Assembly (NCBI GenBank): GCA_947170725.1
Contig: CAMVUM010000005.1
Span: 1 to 64,000, forward strand
DNA length: 64,000 nt
Reading direction: 5' to 3'
From: an uncultured Prevotella sp.
GTDB taxonomy: Bacteria > Bacteroidota > Bacteroidia > Bacteroidales > Bacteroidaceae
The position numbers were made by a program, and so were the translations under genes. Below, piece by piece: positions 26,473 to 34,236 of this stretch (its first letter is position 1; every line of letters begins with the position of its first letter). The notes under the pieces were generated by a model. That model saw only the letters and a list, made by a program, of their open reading frames with translations, was not told where the DNA came from and searched no databases.

Positions 26473-27429
26473 TCAACGTTTCTTTTCCACGCCTTCAGGT
26501 TTCTCCGGCGGGAAAATGGCGGGCTCCTCAATCTCCTTTCCCTCCACGGCGCCAATCCTGACAAGCACATTATACATCCTTATGCCAATGCGTTCGGTCC
26601 AGTCGGCGGCAAAATGAAGATTGTCAGGGCCGAGCCATGCTTCGCTTAGGTCCACGCAATAGACATTGGGCAGTTCTTCCGCCACACGCCGCTGGGCTTC
26701 CTCCACACCCCGGCTGTACTGCCGGCTGGCGTGGGGAACGGTGCCGAAGATGAACGGCAGGGTCATATATTCCTTCCGGCCGGTCTTGCGGCTGATGGTC
26801 TCACGCATATAGCATATCATTTCCTTGAAGTTACGATAGTAGTCAGCGGCCGCATGGCGGTCACTCTCGCCCTGATGCCACATGATTGCCTTGACGTCAT
26901 ATCCATCGTGCAGACGGCTGAGCGTAGAGTCCGCACAGAGCGCGAAGCCCTCCATGAGCGACTTTGTCAGCGAGCGTCCTGTGGCAACATCGCCGCTGTA
27001 GGCTCTGTTGGCGGCCAGCCATTCCTCTCCGGCATACCATGAGGGGCGCTTCGGTCCGCCGGCCACAGTGTCAATGGACGTACCGCCGACAGCGGCTTTG
27101 ATGGAATAGAAAGCGGCGTTGAGAGTGCTGTCAAGCAGATGGTTGACAACGTCGCAATAGGACCAGCGGCCGCGATTCTCGCTGAACTTCCGTCCACCGA
27201 AGTGTCCGTCGCGCCTGGTCGTAACGTCGGCATAGTTGAGATGACTGTAACCGGCAGCCAGATAGCCCGGCATGTCGGCGGCATAGACGCGGCCGTCCGT
27301 GTTCGACTGTCCTGCTGTCAGGAACACTGGAGCGCGCTTATCTGAAGTGACGGCGTCGCGGCCGCCCGTCTGGGCTGCCACGACCGTCGCGACCACAAGT
27401 GATATTAACAATAGTGTTTTCTTTTTCAT
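26473..27429 (-). CDS. SGNH-type carbohydrate acetylesterase (sialate O-acetylesterase / CE6-like)
   Basis: Exported esterase with signal peptide MKKKTLLLISLVVATVVAA. Catalytic blocks of the SASA/CE6 type are visible: FLTAGQSNTDG with the nucleophile Ser, the oxyanion block KAAVGGTSID, IMWHQGESD, and GPDNLHFAADW with the His. It probably removes acetyl groups from a polysaccharide such as acetylxylan. The tail (about residues 300-318) is Pro/Glu/Lys-rich. It follows the GH115 gene by six bases, which supports joint action on substituted xylan. Acetyl-sialate as the substrate cannot be excluded. Confidence 0.88.
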   Translation of the reverse strand: MKKKTLLLISLVVATVVAAQTGGRDAVTSDKRAPVFLTAGQSNTDGRVYAADMPGYLAAGYSHLNYADVTTRRDGHFGGRKFSENRGRWSYCDVVNHLLDSTLNAAFYSIKAAVGGTSIDTVAGGPKRPSWYAGEEWLAANRAYSGDVATGRSLTKSLMEGFALCADSTLSRLHDGYDVKAIMWHQGESDRHAAADYYRNFKEMICYMRETISRKTGRKEYMTLPFIFGTVPHASRQYSRGVEEAQRRVAEELPNVYCVDLSEAWLGPDNLHFAADWTERIGIRMYNVLVRIGAVEGKEIEEPAIFPPEKPEGVEKKR

Positions 27430-27435
27430 GACCTC

Positions 27436-29982
27436 TTATTTCAAATCCGGCACAGTCACAGGGAAGAGATAGTGCTTCCGCTGCGGATTGTAGTCAAGCA
27501 TCCACTGGTCCACAACGATATGGTTGTCGAGAGCCCGTATCGTGAGCGTATGGCGGCCGCGGGACAGCTCCACCGGCAGTTCCCGCACAGCCTGACCACG
27601 CAGTACGTTCTGTTTCCATCCTTCGGAACGGAATTTTTCCTTCAATGTATAGACCTTCGGCTCACCGCCGTCAATGCTGACGCTGTAGCGCAGGTCACCG
27701 CTGTCGTTGGGCTGGGTGGGAATCAGCGCGGTGCGCAGTGTGGCCTTACCCTCGCGTTCTGTCATGAACTCGTATGTGAGCGTGCCGTCCTTTGGCAGCG
27801 CCACGGCGTTCATGCTGTGGCCGAGCATACTGATTATGCGTATGCCTTTCGACGCCGTTGTGTATTCGCAGGCGTTGAGAGCCAATGTGCCTTCCGTATT
27901 GACGGCATGGCGTGGCTTTTCCTTATCCTTGGCAAGCCACTCACCCACCTCCTTGTCGCTGAGCTGCACGGGCAACGACGGAGCGGCGAACACAGGAAGG
28001 TCGCGCGGACGCATATTCATCGAACGGCGCCACTTTCCACCGGCCATTGTCTCGTTATAGTATTCTGTCAGATGTCGGATTTCTTGATAGGCGCTCTGGC
28101 TGCGTGCCACAGCCGTATATAGAGCCGCGTTTGAGGCCGACATGTCTTTATCCGCGCTTCCCGTAGCCAGCTGGCGGGCGCGCTGCGACTCCAAAATCTT
28201 CCGGGCATGGGCGTCGGCGGAATAGACAGGATATTGTATAGCGGCGAAATAGGCGTCGCGAAGCTCCGGCCGCACCAGCGGTTCTGCCTCACGGACCACG
28301 CTGACTATGTCGGCATATCGCTCCAGATAGCGGTCCAGCTCGCCACCGAAGGCCGTCGTGCTGAACTCAGAGTTGATGACGGGACTGAGTCCGCGGGCGT
28401 AGGTCTTCTTGTCAAGCTCCACCTGGCTCCATCCCATGAACTCCGGACGGCGCTCGCCGCAAAGACGGAAGAACTCGTGCATGGCGGGATAGAGCCGTTC
28501 GCCGGCCGCCGTGCCGAACTGGCGGCATAGCCACGCGCGGTAATGGTCATCGACGGTCGACGCCGAAACGCTGTTGATATTCCACGCCATGTCGAGGAAC
28601 AGTTCGAGATCATAGCCCGCCACCTTGGGGTCGTGGACGTTGGCAATCCATATCTTGCGCACGTTATGGTCGTAGGCCTCGCGCATCTCGTTGTAGATCA
28701 GTCCCGGCTGGGTTGTAGTCAGCCACAGATAGTCGTGCGGCCGTCCCCAGTAGCTCAGGTGATAGTAGATTCCGCCACCGCCCGTGCGCTTCTGCTCGGC
28801 GATATCGGAGAGGCGCGTCATGTAGCCGTAGTTGTCGTCACACCACATCAGCGTCACGTAGTCGGGCACGCGAAGCCCGCGCTCATATATCTGAAGCACC
28901 TCTTTGTAGGGCACGAACACCTGCGTCTGCTTCTCGGGCGCACCTATATGCTTGCGCAGCAGCTCCTGCTGATCGTCGATGACCTGCTGGAGGGCCGACT
29001 GCTTCTCGTCCATTGTCCTTACGCCTTCCATCGAACCGTCGTGAATGCCGCGCATGCCGATGGTGAACATGTTTCCTCCGGCCGAACCTTTCACCTCCTT
29101 CAGACGCTCCACCCAATAGTCCTTCACAGCCTGACGGTTGGTCATATAGTTGTAGCGGCCGCGCTCCTTCTCGTTCCACTCGCCAACGTTGTTCCTCAGC
29201 AGCGGTTCACAGTGGGACGTTCCGATGGCTATTCCGCAGCTGTCGGCCACCGCCTTTGCGCCTTCCGTGCGGAAGAAGGCCTTCGTTCCGGTGTGCATGC
29301 CAGGCCAGATGGCGTTGGCACGCAGACGGAGCAGCAGCTGGAATATTCTCTTATATGTATTCGGCCCTATCTGTCCGGACTCCGCAGGCTCATAAGTCCC
29401 GCAACTCCACGGCCTGAGCGACCAGTCCTCGTCGTTGATGAAGACGCCGCGATATTCCACTGAAGCCCCCTGCAAAGTGCGGAATCCGGAATCTAACGTC
29501 AGTCTCGCGCGCCGCTCGGGCACGACATCGCCCCACCATATCCACGGCGACACACCCGCCATACGCGAGAGTTCGAGCAGGCCGTAGGCCGTTCCGCGGC
29601 CATTCCGTCCGACAACGAAAATCTGACGTCCGACAACGGAGATATGGAAACCGTCGGTCAGTGTCATCAGACTATCCACCGGAACGCCCAATCCACGCAG
29701 CTTCTTCAGCACGGACGCAGACGCGCGGTCAGCCTCAAAAACAACCACGGCGGCGTCACGCTCGCCCGCAGCCACGGCACGACGACCCGTAACGGCCTCC
29801 ATGTCGCTGCCGAACATGTTGAGAGCTGTCACGACCACAGGGTCTACGCTTTTCTGTACATTATACTTAACTGCCCCGCTACCGTCAAACCATTCAACAT
29901 CTGCAGCAGTAGCCGGCAAAAAGAATGTCATTGCGGAGATCACCGCAGCGATGGATTTGAAAAAGATTTCATTCATTGTCAT
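27436..29982 (-). CDS. Glycoside hydrolase family 115 (xylan alpha-1,2-glucuronidase)
   Basis: GH115 enzyme that removes 4-O-methyl-glucuronic acid side groups from glucuronoxylan. I start it at the Met encoded at 29982, giving the signal peptide MTMNEIFFKSIAAVISAMTFFLPATA; the track extends to 30186 through a palindromic repeat and across a -7 box. Typical GH115 segments are visible: SPWIWWGDVVPERR, EYRGVFINDEDWSLRPW, NAIWPGMHTGTKAF, IGTSHCEPLLRNN, RGIHDGSMEG and VTLMWCDDNYGYMTRL. A C-terminal beta domain follows (about the last 170 residues). Co-transcribed with the esterase six bases downstream. Confidence 0.93.
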   Translation of the reverse strand: MTMNEIFFKSIAAVISAMTFFLPATAADVEWFDGSGAVKYNVQKSVDPVVVTALNMFGSDMEAVTGRRAVAAGERDAAVVVFEADRASASVLKKLRGLGVPVDSLMTLTDGFHISVVGRQIFVVGRNGRGTAYGLLELSRMAGVSPWIWWGDVVPERRARLTLDSGFRTLQGASVEYRGVFINDEDWSLRPWSCGTYEPAESGQIGPNTYKRIFQLLLRLRANAIWPGMHTGTKAFFRTEGAKAVADSCGIAIGTSHCEPLLRNNVGEWNEKERGRYNYMTNRQAVKDYWVERLKEVKGSAGGNMFTIGMRGIHDGSMEGVRTMDEKQSALQQVIDDQQELLRKHIGAPEKQTQVFVPYKEVLQIYERGLRVPDYVTLMWCDDNYGYMTRLSDIAEQKRTGGGGIYYHLSYWGRPHDYLWLTTTQPGLIYNEMREAYDHNVRKIWIANVHDPKVAGYDLELFLDMAWNINSVSASTVDDHYRAWLCRQFGTAAGERLYPAMHEFFRLCGERRPEFMGWSQVELDKKTYARGLSPVINSEFSTTAFGGELDRYLERYADIVSVVREAEPLVRPELRDAYFAAIQYPVYSADAHARKILESQRARQLATGSADKDMSASNAALYTAVARSQSAYQEIRHLTEYYNETMAGGKWRRSMNMRPRDLPVFAAPSLPVQLSDKEVGEWLAKDKEKPRHAVNTEGTLALNACEYTTASKGIRIISMLGHSMNAVALPKDGTLTYEFMTEREGKATLRTALIPTQPNDSGDLRYSVSIDGGEPKVYTLKEKFRSEGWKQNVLRGQAVRELPVELSRGRHTLTIRALDNHIVVDQWMLDYNPQRKHYLFPVTVPDLK

Positions 29983-30035
29983 TTGATGATTATTTTTGTT
30001 CGTTTGCCTTTTTTCAATAGCGATTGTTCCGATTG

Positions 30036-30043
30036 CAAATATA
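30036..30043 (-). promoter_or_regulatory. -7 promoter element for the GH115-esterase pair
   Basis: TATATTTG on the minus strand, 54 bases before the chosen GH115 start. It supports the start at 29982 over the longer ORF. Confidence 0.55.
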
Positions 30044-30112
30044 CAACAGAAAAGCATTGTAATAAAGGAAAATCGTACAAAAAACAGTAAAATCATACGG
30101 AATAAAGCCGCT

Positions 30113-30184
30113 CCAGACCTCCCCAAAGGGGGAGGAGCCTGTGAGGGTGAGGGGAATTGTAGGGACGTCACGATGTGACGTCTC
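30113..30184. repeat. Adjacent palindromic repeats upstream of GH115
   Basis: CTCCCCAAAGGGGGAG (part of the CCCTCC/GGGAGG family) followed by GTAGGGACGTCACGATGTGACGTC, in which GACGTCAC and GTGACGTC pair perfectly around GAT (30164-30182). Confidence 0.7.
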
Positions 30185-30214
30185 ACAATCGGAACGATGG
30201 ATAAACCAAACGCT

Positions 30215-31225
30215 CTAAACTCTTACCTGATAATGTTCCCGTCTCAGCGGATAATTCCCCCGGAACCACTCAAACCTCTCAGGAGAGGCTTTCAGCCGTC
30301 GGCTATCCTCCAGCGGGTCGTAGAGTTGGAGCGGGTCACCGGTATAGACGAAATCCGTGGAAAGAGACGGAGGGACGACCGGAGGAGGCGGTGTAAGCCC
30401 GAAATGGCGACAGATGGCGTCGAGCGCCATATTGTCCGCGTTGGCCTTGCCGTCGGCCGAATAGCCGGCAATGTGTGGCGTACCGATAAAGACAGCGTCG
30501 AGCAACGCCATGTTTATGGCCGGCTCGCCTTCCCACGTGTCCACCACCGCCTGACGTACGCGGCCGTCGCGCAGTGCCGAGAGCAGCGCGGCGTTGTCAA
30601 CGACAGCCCCGCGGCTGCTGTTGATGATGAACGGACGGCGCGCAAGACGGCTGAAGAAAGCGTCGTCGGCCAGATGCCACGTAGCGTATTGACCGGAGTT
30701 TGTGAGCGGGACATGGAAGGATATTATGTCGGCACGACGTTCAATCTCCGCAAGCTGAACATATCCTTCAGCCCCAACGGGCGGATCGCAGACCAACAGC
30801 CGGAATCCCAGCTCCTCTCCAACCCTCACGACGCGGCGGCCCACATGGCCGCAGCCTACCACGCCGAGCGTTGTCTCCTGTGGCACGAGCCCGTAATGGC
30901 GGCACAACAGAAGGAGCGACGAACGAACATATTGGGCAACGGAACCGGCATTGCAGCCCGGACAGTTCGCCCAGCCGATGCCCGCACGGTCGAGCCACTG
31001 CGTGTCCAGATGGTCGAAGCCGATGGTCGCCGTGGCCACAAAACGGACACTGCTGCCAGCAAGCAGACGTTCGTCACAACGTGTGCGCGTGCGGACAATC
31101 ATGGCATCGGCACGCCTCACGTCTTCCGCGGTGATGGACGCACCGTCCATATAGACCGCGTCATCCGTCAACCGTCTAACGGCTTCACGGATGTAAGGTA
31201 TCTTATCATCAATGACTATTCTCAT
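30215..31225 (-). CDS. pdxB: Erythronate-4-phosphate dehydrogenase
   Basis: NAD-dependent 2-hydroxyacid dehydrogenase of the DXP-dependent pyridoxal-phosphate pathway. Visible: the nucleotide-binding loop VVGCGHVGRRV, DIISFHVPLT, NSSRGAVVD with the catalytic Arg, DTWEGEP with the Glu, and GTPHIAGYS with the His. The ATIGFDHLD block and the C-terminal DUF3410-like dimerisation segment fit PdxB rather than other members. Length 336 aa is slightly short of the E. coli enzyme. Divergent from the DUF4254 gene. Confidence 0.93.
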   Translation of the reverse strand: MRIVIDDKIPYIREAVRRLTDDAVYMDGASITAEDVRRADAMIVRTRTRCDERLLAGSSVRFVATATIGFDHLDTQWLDRAGIGWANCPGCNAGSVAQYVRSSLLLLCRHYGLVPQETTLGVVGCGHVGRRVVRVGEELGFRLLVCDPPVGAEGYVQLAEIERRADIISFHVPLTNSGQYATWHLADDAFFSRLARRPFIINSSRGAVVDNAALLSALRDGRVRQAVVDTWEGEPAINMALLDAVFIGTPHIAGYSADGKANADNMALDAICRHFGLTPPPPVVPPSLSTDFVYTGDPLQLYDPLEDSRRLKASPERFEWFRGNYPLRREHYQVRV

Positions 31226-31295
31226 AAATTAAAAACAAAAGTACATAAAAAACCATATAAAACGGACCCGCAGAGTCGAAAATGTATGGTTTTCG

Positions 31296-31326
31296 TTGGA
31301 TAATTGAAAAAGTTTACTTAGATTTG
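31296..31326 (+). promoter_or_regulatory. Promoter of the DUF4254-GT9 operon
   Basis: TAGATTTG (31319-31326) with TTGG, one mismatch from TTTG, 19 bases upstream (31296-31299). Start codon 33 bases downstream. Confidence 0.6.
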
Positions 31327-31358
31327 CACATCGAAAAACTATAATCATAACATATAAT

Positions 31359-31964
31359 ATGTCATTCACAGAACATTGCAACACGATATTCAGTCAAGCC
31401 ATCAGAGACTACCATCTCACAGACAACGTCGACACGGCCATACGCAACCCGTACGACCGCGACTCTATTGACTTCCACCTGTACACAAAGTGCTGGATAG
31501 ACACGGTGCAGTGGCATCTGGAGGATATCATACGCAATCCCCACATTGACCCCAACGACGCCCTGTCGCTCAAGCGCCGCATAGACCGCAGCAATCAGGA
31601 CCGCACGGATCTGGTGGAGGAAATCGACAGCTGGTTCCGCCAGCAATACAACGAGGTCAAGCCGCTGCCCGACGCACGGCTGAACACCGAAAGCCCGGCA
31701 TGGGCCGTCGACCGGTTGTCCATCCTGGCTCTGAAGATATATCACATGAAGGAGCAGACAGGACGCGCCGAAGCGTCGGAGGAACACCGCGCCAAGTGCA
31801 CCGCCAAGCTCAACGTGCTCCTCGAACAGCAGAAAGACCTCTCACTGGCCATCGACCAGCTGCTGGAGGACATTGCCGAAGGACGCAAATACATGAAGGT
31901 CTACCGGCAGATGAAAATGTACAACGACCCGGCAACCAATCCGGTGTTGTATAAGAATGCCTGA
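31359..31964 (+). CDS. DUF4254 domain protein
   Basis: A 201-residue, mostly helical, soluble protein of unknown function; no signal peptide. Charged helices run throughout (ALSLKRRIDRSNQDRTDLVEEID, LNVLLEQQKDLSLAIDQLLEDI). It matches the DUF4254 type, which in Bacteroidetes is encoded next to a family 9 glycosyltransferase; here the two reading frames overlap by eight bases, pointing to translational coupling and a shared role in surface glycan or LPS synthesis. Confidence 0.85.
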   Translation: MSFTEHCNTIFSQAIRDYHLTDNVDTAIRNPYDRDSIDFHLYTKCWIDTVQWHLEDIIRNPHIDPNDALSLKRRIDRSNQDRTDLVEEIDSWFRQQYNEVKPLPDARLNTESPAWAVDRLSILALKIYHMKEQTGRAEASEEHRAKCTAKLNVLLEQQKDLSLAIDQLLEDIAEGRKYMKVYRQMKMYNDPATNPVLYKNA

Positions 31965-33039
31965 AACGATGAAGGAGCACATACTCATAATACGGTTCTC
32001 GGCCATCGGTGACGTGGCCATGGCTGTGCCGGTGGTATACTCGCTCGCCATGACATATCCCAAGACGCGCATAACAGTGCTCAGCCGGGAATATGCCCGC
32101 CCTTTCTTTGACAGACTGGCCCCAAACGTGAGGTTCATGGAGGCCGATCTGAAAAAAGAATACCACGGCGTCAAAGGGCTCAACAAGCTCTACCGCCGGT
32201 TGACGGCCAAGAACTTCACGGCCGTCGCCGACTTCCACAACGTGCTCCGTTCCGACTATCTGCGGCTGCGGTTCCGCCTCGGACGCTATCCCGTGGAGCA
32301 CATCGACAAACACCGCAAGGGGCGCAAGCTCCTCACCCTCTACAAGGGAAAACAGCTCGTGCAGCAGCCAACGTCGTTCCAGAACTACGCCGACACGCTG
32401 GCAAGACTGGGCTATCCGGTCAAACTCCAGTTCCGGTCGATATTCCCGGAGGGTGGAGCAGACCTCAGCCAGCTGCCGGAGACAATGTCGGAAAAACCCG
32501 ACGGCGAACTCTGGATCGGTATAGCACCGTTCGCAGCCCACCAAAGCAAGACCTACCCGGCAGAGAAAATGCGCGAGGTCATCAGTATGCTGACCGAACG
32601 ATACAGCCGACTGAGGATTTTCCTATTCGGCCGCGGGGAACAGGAAGAAGCCACGTTCAGCCGCTGGACAGCCGAAACGAACCGCTGCGTCTACGTAGGC
32701 CGCTATCTGGAGAACATGCGTCAGGAGCTCGTCCTCATCAGCCGGCTCGACCTCATGGTCTCAATGGACAGCGCCAACATGCACCTGGCCTCAATCACCG
32801 GTGTGCCTGTGGTGAGCATTTGGGGCGCCACCCATCCCTACGCCGGCTTTCTGGGCTGGAACCAAACGCCCGACACGGTCGTACAGACGGATCTGCCCTG
32901 CCGCCCGTGCAGCATCTATGGCAACAAACCCTGTATGAGGGGAGACTTCGCCTGCATGACGTCAATCACTCCGGAACAGATTGCCGGAAAGATTGCAGCA
33001 GTGCTCGCAAAGGCCGGAAAGACGGCGGAACGAGAATGA
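31957..33039 (+). CDS. Glycosyltransferase family 9 (heptosyltransferase-like)
   Basis: GT-B fold transferase of the WaaC/WaaF type, expected to add a sugar to the LPS core at the inner membrane. Visible: the N-terminal ILIIRFSAIGDVAMAVPVVYSL, the nucleotide-sugar region SMDSANMHLASITGVPVVSIWGATHP with conserved Asp and His, and a late Cys-rich segment (PCRPCSIYGNKPCM) typical of Bacteroidetes homologues. Starts are possible at 31957 (overlapping DUF4254) or 31969. Sugar donor and acceptor are unknown. Confidence 0.93.
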   Translation: MPETMKEHILIIRFSAIGDVAMAVPVVYSLAMTYPKTRITVLSREYARPFFDRLAPNVRFMEADLKKEYHGVKGLNKLYRRLTAKNFTAVADFHNVLRSDYLRLRFRLGRYPVEHIDKHRKGRKLLTLYKGKQLVQQPTSFQNYADTLARLGYPVKLQFRSIFPEGGADLSQLPETMSEKPDGELWIGIAPFAAHQSKTYPAEKMREVISMLTERYSRLRIFLFGRGEQEEATFSRWTAETNRCVYVGRYLENMRQELVLISRLDLMVSMDSANMHLASITGVPVVSIWGATHPYAGFLGWNQTPDTVVQTDLPCRPCSIYGNKPCMRGDFACMTSITPEQIAGKIAAVLAKAGKTAERE

Positions 33040-33187
33040 CGCCAGCCCATCCGAAGGCCGCAAAGGCAGCGGAATGGGGCAGGAAGCCGCGCTTCACCCA
33101 CGCGATTGGGCATGAGAATAGAAAGAAAACGCCCTGAAAAGGGCTTTCATGGATAACCATATTATTAATTATTTAAATCTTTAAGTT

Positions 33188-33349
33188 ATGAAAAAGTACA
33201 TTTGTGACGTTTGCGGATACGTTTACGATCCGGCAAAAGGAGACCCTGAGAACGGTATTAACCCCGGAACAGCATTTGAAGACCTGCCCGAAGACTGGCT
33301 TTGCCCATTGTGCGGAGTAGGAAAGGAAGAATTCTCCGAAGAAGAATAG
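33188..33349 (+). CDS. Rubredoxin
   Basis: A 53-residue iron protein, too short for the ORF track. Both Cys pairs that bind the single iron are present: [16 protein letters not shown] near the N-terminus and [13 protein letters not shown] near the end, with the aromatic residues expected in the core. It carries one electron, probably in defence against oxygen or peroxide (for example to a rubrerythrin), but no partner is encoded nearby. A 26-bp-stem terminator follows. Confidence 0.97.
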   Translation: MKKYICDVCGYVYDPAKGDPENGINPGTAFEDLPEDWLCPLCGVGKEEFSEEE

Positions 33350-33366
33350 GAGACGAAAGAAAATAA

Positions 33367-33447
33367 AATAAGATAAGGGGAGACGAGGGACACGTGTCTT
33401 GATGCATCAGCAAAAGAGCGTTGTCCCTCGTCTCTCCTTATCTTATT
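33367..33447. terminator. Terminator of rubredoxin (long stem)
   Basis: Arms AATAAGATAAGGGGAGACGA.. and their complement, about 26 bases each, followed by TCTG and T-rich sequence. Confidence 0.85.
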
Positions 33448-33477
33448 CTGTGTCGGCTCTAACCAAGCATTTATATA

Positions 33478-33747
33478 CGTTTAAATGCGAAACGCAAAAA
33501 CGAAACAATTCCATCTATTCACCTGATTGAAACTCAATCCTCTGTAGGGATGCCCCCAGGGGTATCCGCATTCATCCTGCATGCCGGCAACCGACATTCC
33601 GGATGCACCGGGGTGCATCCCTAAAGAGAGGAATACGTCATACATGTCACGGTTGCGGAACTGTTGAACAAGAATGCAAAGGTCTGTTGTGATGAAACAA
33701 ACACAGAAAAACATCGTCTTTGCACTTTTGCGCCTTTGTGTCTAAAC
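33478..33747. repeat. Composite palindromic repeat
   Basis: Ends carry opposed ACGCAAA/CTTTGCG-type sequence (CGTTTAAATGCGAAACGCAA and CTTTGCACTTTTGCGCCTTT). In the middle, TAGGGATGCCCCCAGGGG.. pairs with ..CACCGGGGTGCATCCCTA (33544-33623). Reads as nested remnants of non-coding repeats. Confidence 0.55.
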
Positions 33748-33895
33748 TACATCAACACCGCCTGTGTAATTCTCCTATTTCCTCAAAAAAACTAACAATG
33801 GTTTCTGCTGAAATAAACACTTAGACGGACATAAATACTACCATAACGGAATATAAAGGAAAGACCGTGAGATGGTTATCGATATATAGCTATGA

Positions 33896-34045
33896 TTAAT
33901 ATTACTGGTTGTATTTCTTACGGCTACGGGCTGCTCCAACGAGCAATCCCGTAGTCGTATGCTTGATAAGATTGAACGCAAGGTCAACATTGCGCCTTTT
34001 TCAGCCATGGCACGGCTCGACAGCCTCATTACTCTTGTTACATAC
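33896..34045 (+). pseudogene. Truncated lipoprotein gene remnant
   Basis: The frame reads ILLVVFLTATGCSNEQSRSR then MLDKIERKVNIAPFSAMARL before running into repeat DNA. The first part looks like a lipoprotein signal with lipobox TATGC, and LDKIERKV..SAMARLDSL resembles the first repeat of Bacteroidales tetratricopeptide lipoproteins. There is no start codon in frame (a stop lies just upstream; the only ATG, at 33892, is in another frame), so it appears broken at both ends. Confidence 0.4.
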
Positions 34046-34066
34046 GGGAGCCGTCATGTCTCTTCA

Positions 34067-34138
34067 TCGTTTATCACACCATTTATCACATTTGCATCCA
34101 TTTTATCACATTTACCCCTATTACCAAACGTTTATCAC
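34067..34138 (+). repeat. TTTATCACA tandem repeats
   Basis: Four TTTATCAC units, three of them TTTATCACA (CGTTTATCACACC, ATTTATCACATTTG, TTTTATCACATTTA, CGTTTATCACGG), directly before the GGTAATCACACC repeat copy E. Confidence 0.65.
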
Positions 34139-34180
34139 GGTAATCACACCTCTTCACTCTTAAATCTTCACTCTTAACTC
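34139..34180 (+). repeat. Dispersed repeat, copy E
   Basis: GGTAATCACACCTCTTCACTC then repeated CTTCACTCTTAA-type units, 57 bases before the MATE ATG. Confidence 0.75.
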
Positions 34181-34202
34181 TTCACTCTTCATTTTTAATT
34201 AG

Positions 34203-34210
34203 TACCTTTG
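34203..34210 (+). promoter_or_regulatory. -7 promoter element for the MATE operon
   Basis: TACCTTTG, 26 bases before the ATG at 34237; the upstream DNA is repeat-derived. Confidence 0.55.
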
Positions 34211-34236
34211 CACACATATATATAATATGTATATCA

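Larger units (their letters stand above)
33350..34236. other. Repeat-rich intergenic region with a gene remnant
   Basis: Contains the rubredoxin terminator, a composite repeat (33478-33747) with ACGCAAA-type ends around a GTAGGG palindrome, a remnant of a lipoprotein gene (33896-34045), TTTATCACA tandem repeats (34067-34138), a GGTAATCACACC repeat and the MATE promoter. Confidence 0.65.

Noticed and set aside
28543-29463. 306-residue plus-strand ORF
   Set aside because: Shadow of GH115.
29983-30186. 68-residue N-terminal extension of GH115 in the ORF track
   Set aside because: Runs through a palindromic repeat and a -7 box; the signal peptide starts at 29982.
30197-31303. 368-residue plus-strand ORF
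   Set aside because: Antisense to pdxB, which has all catalytic blocks.
34067-34138. CRISPR-like look of TTTATCACA units
   Set aside because: Units are 8-13 bases with no constant repeat/spacer structure and no cas genes.
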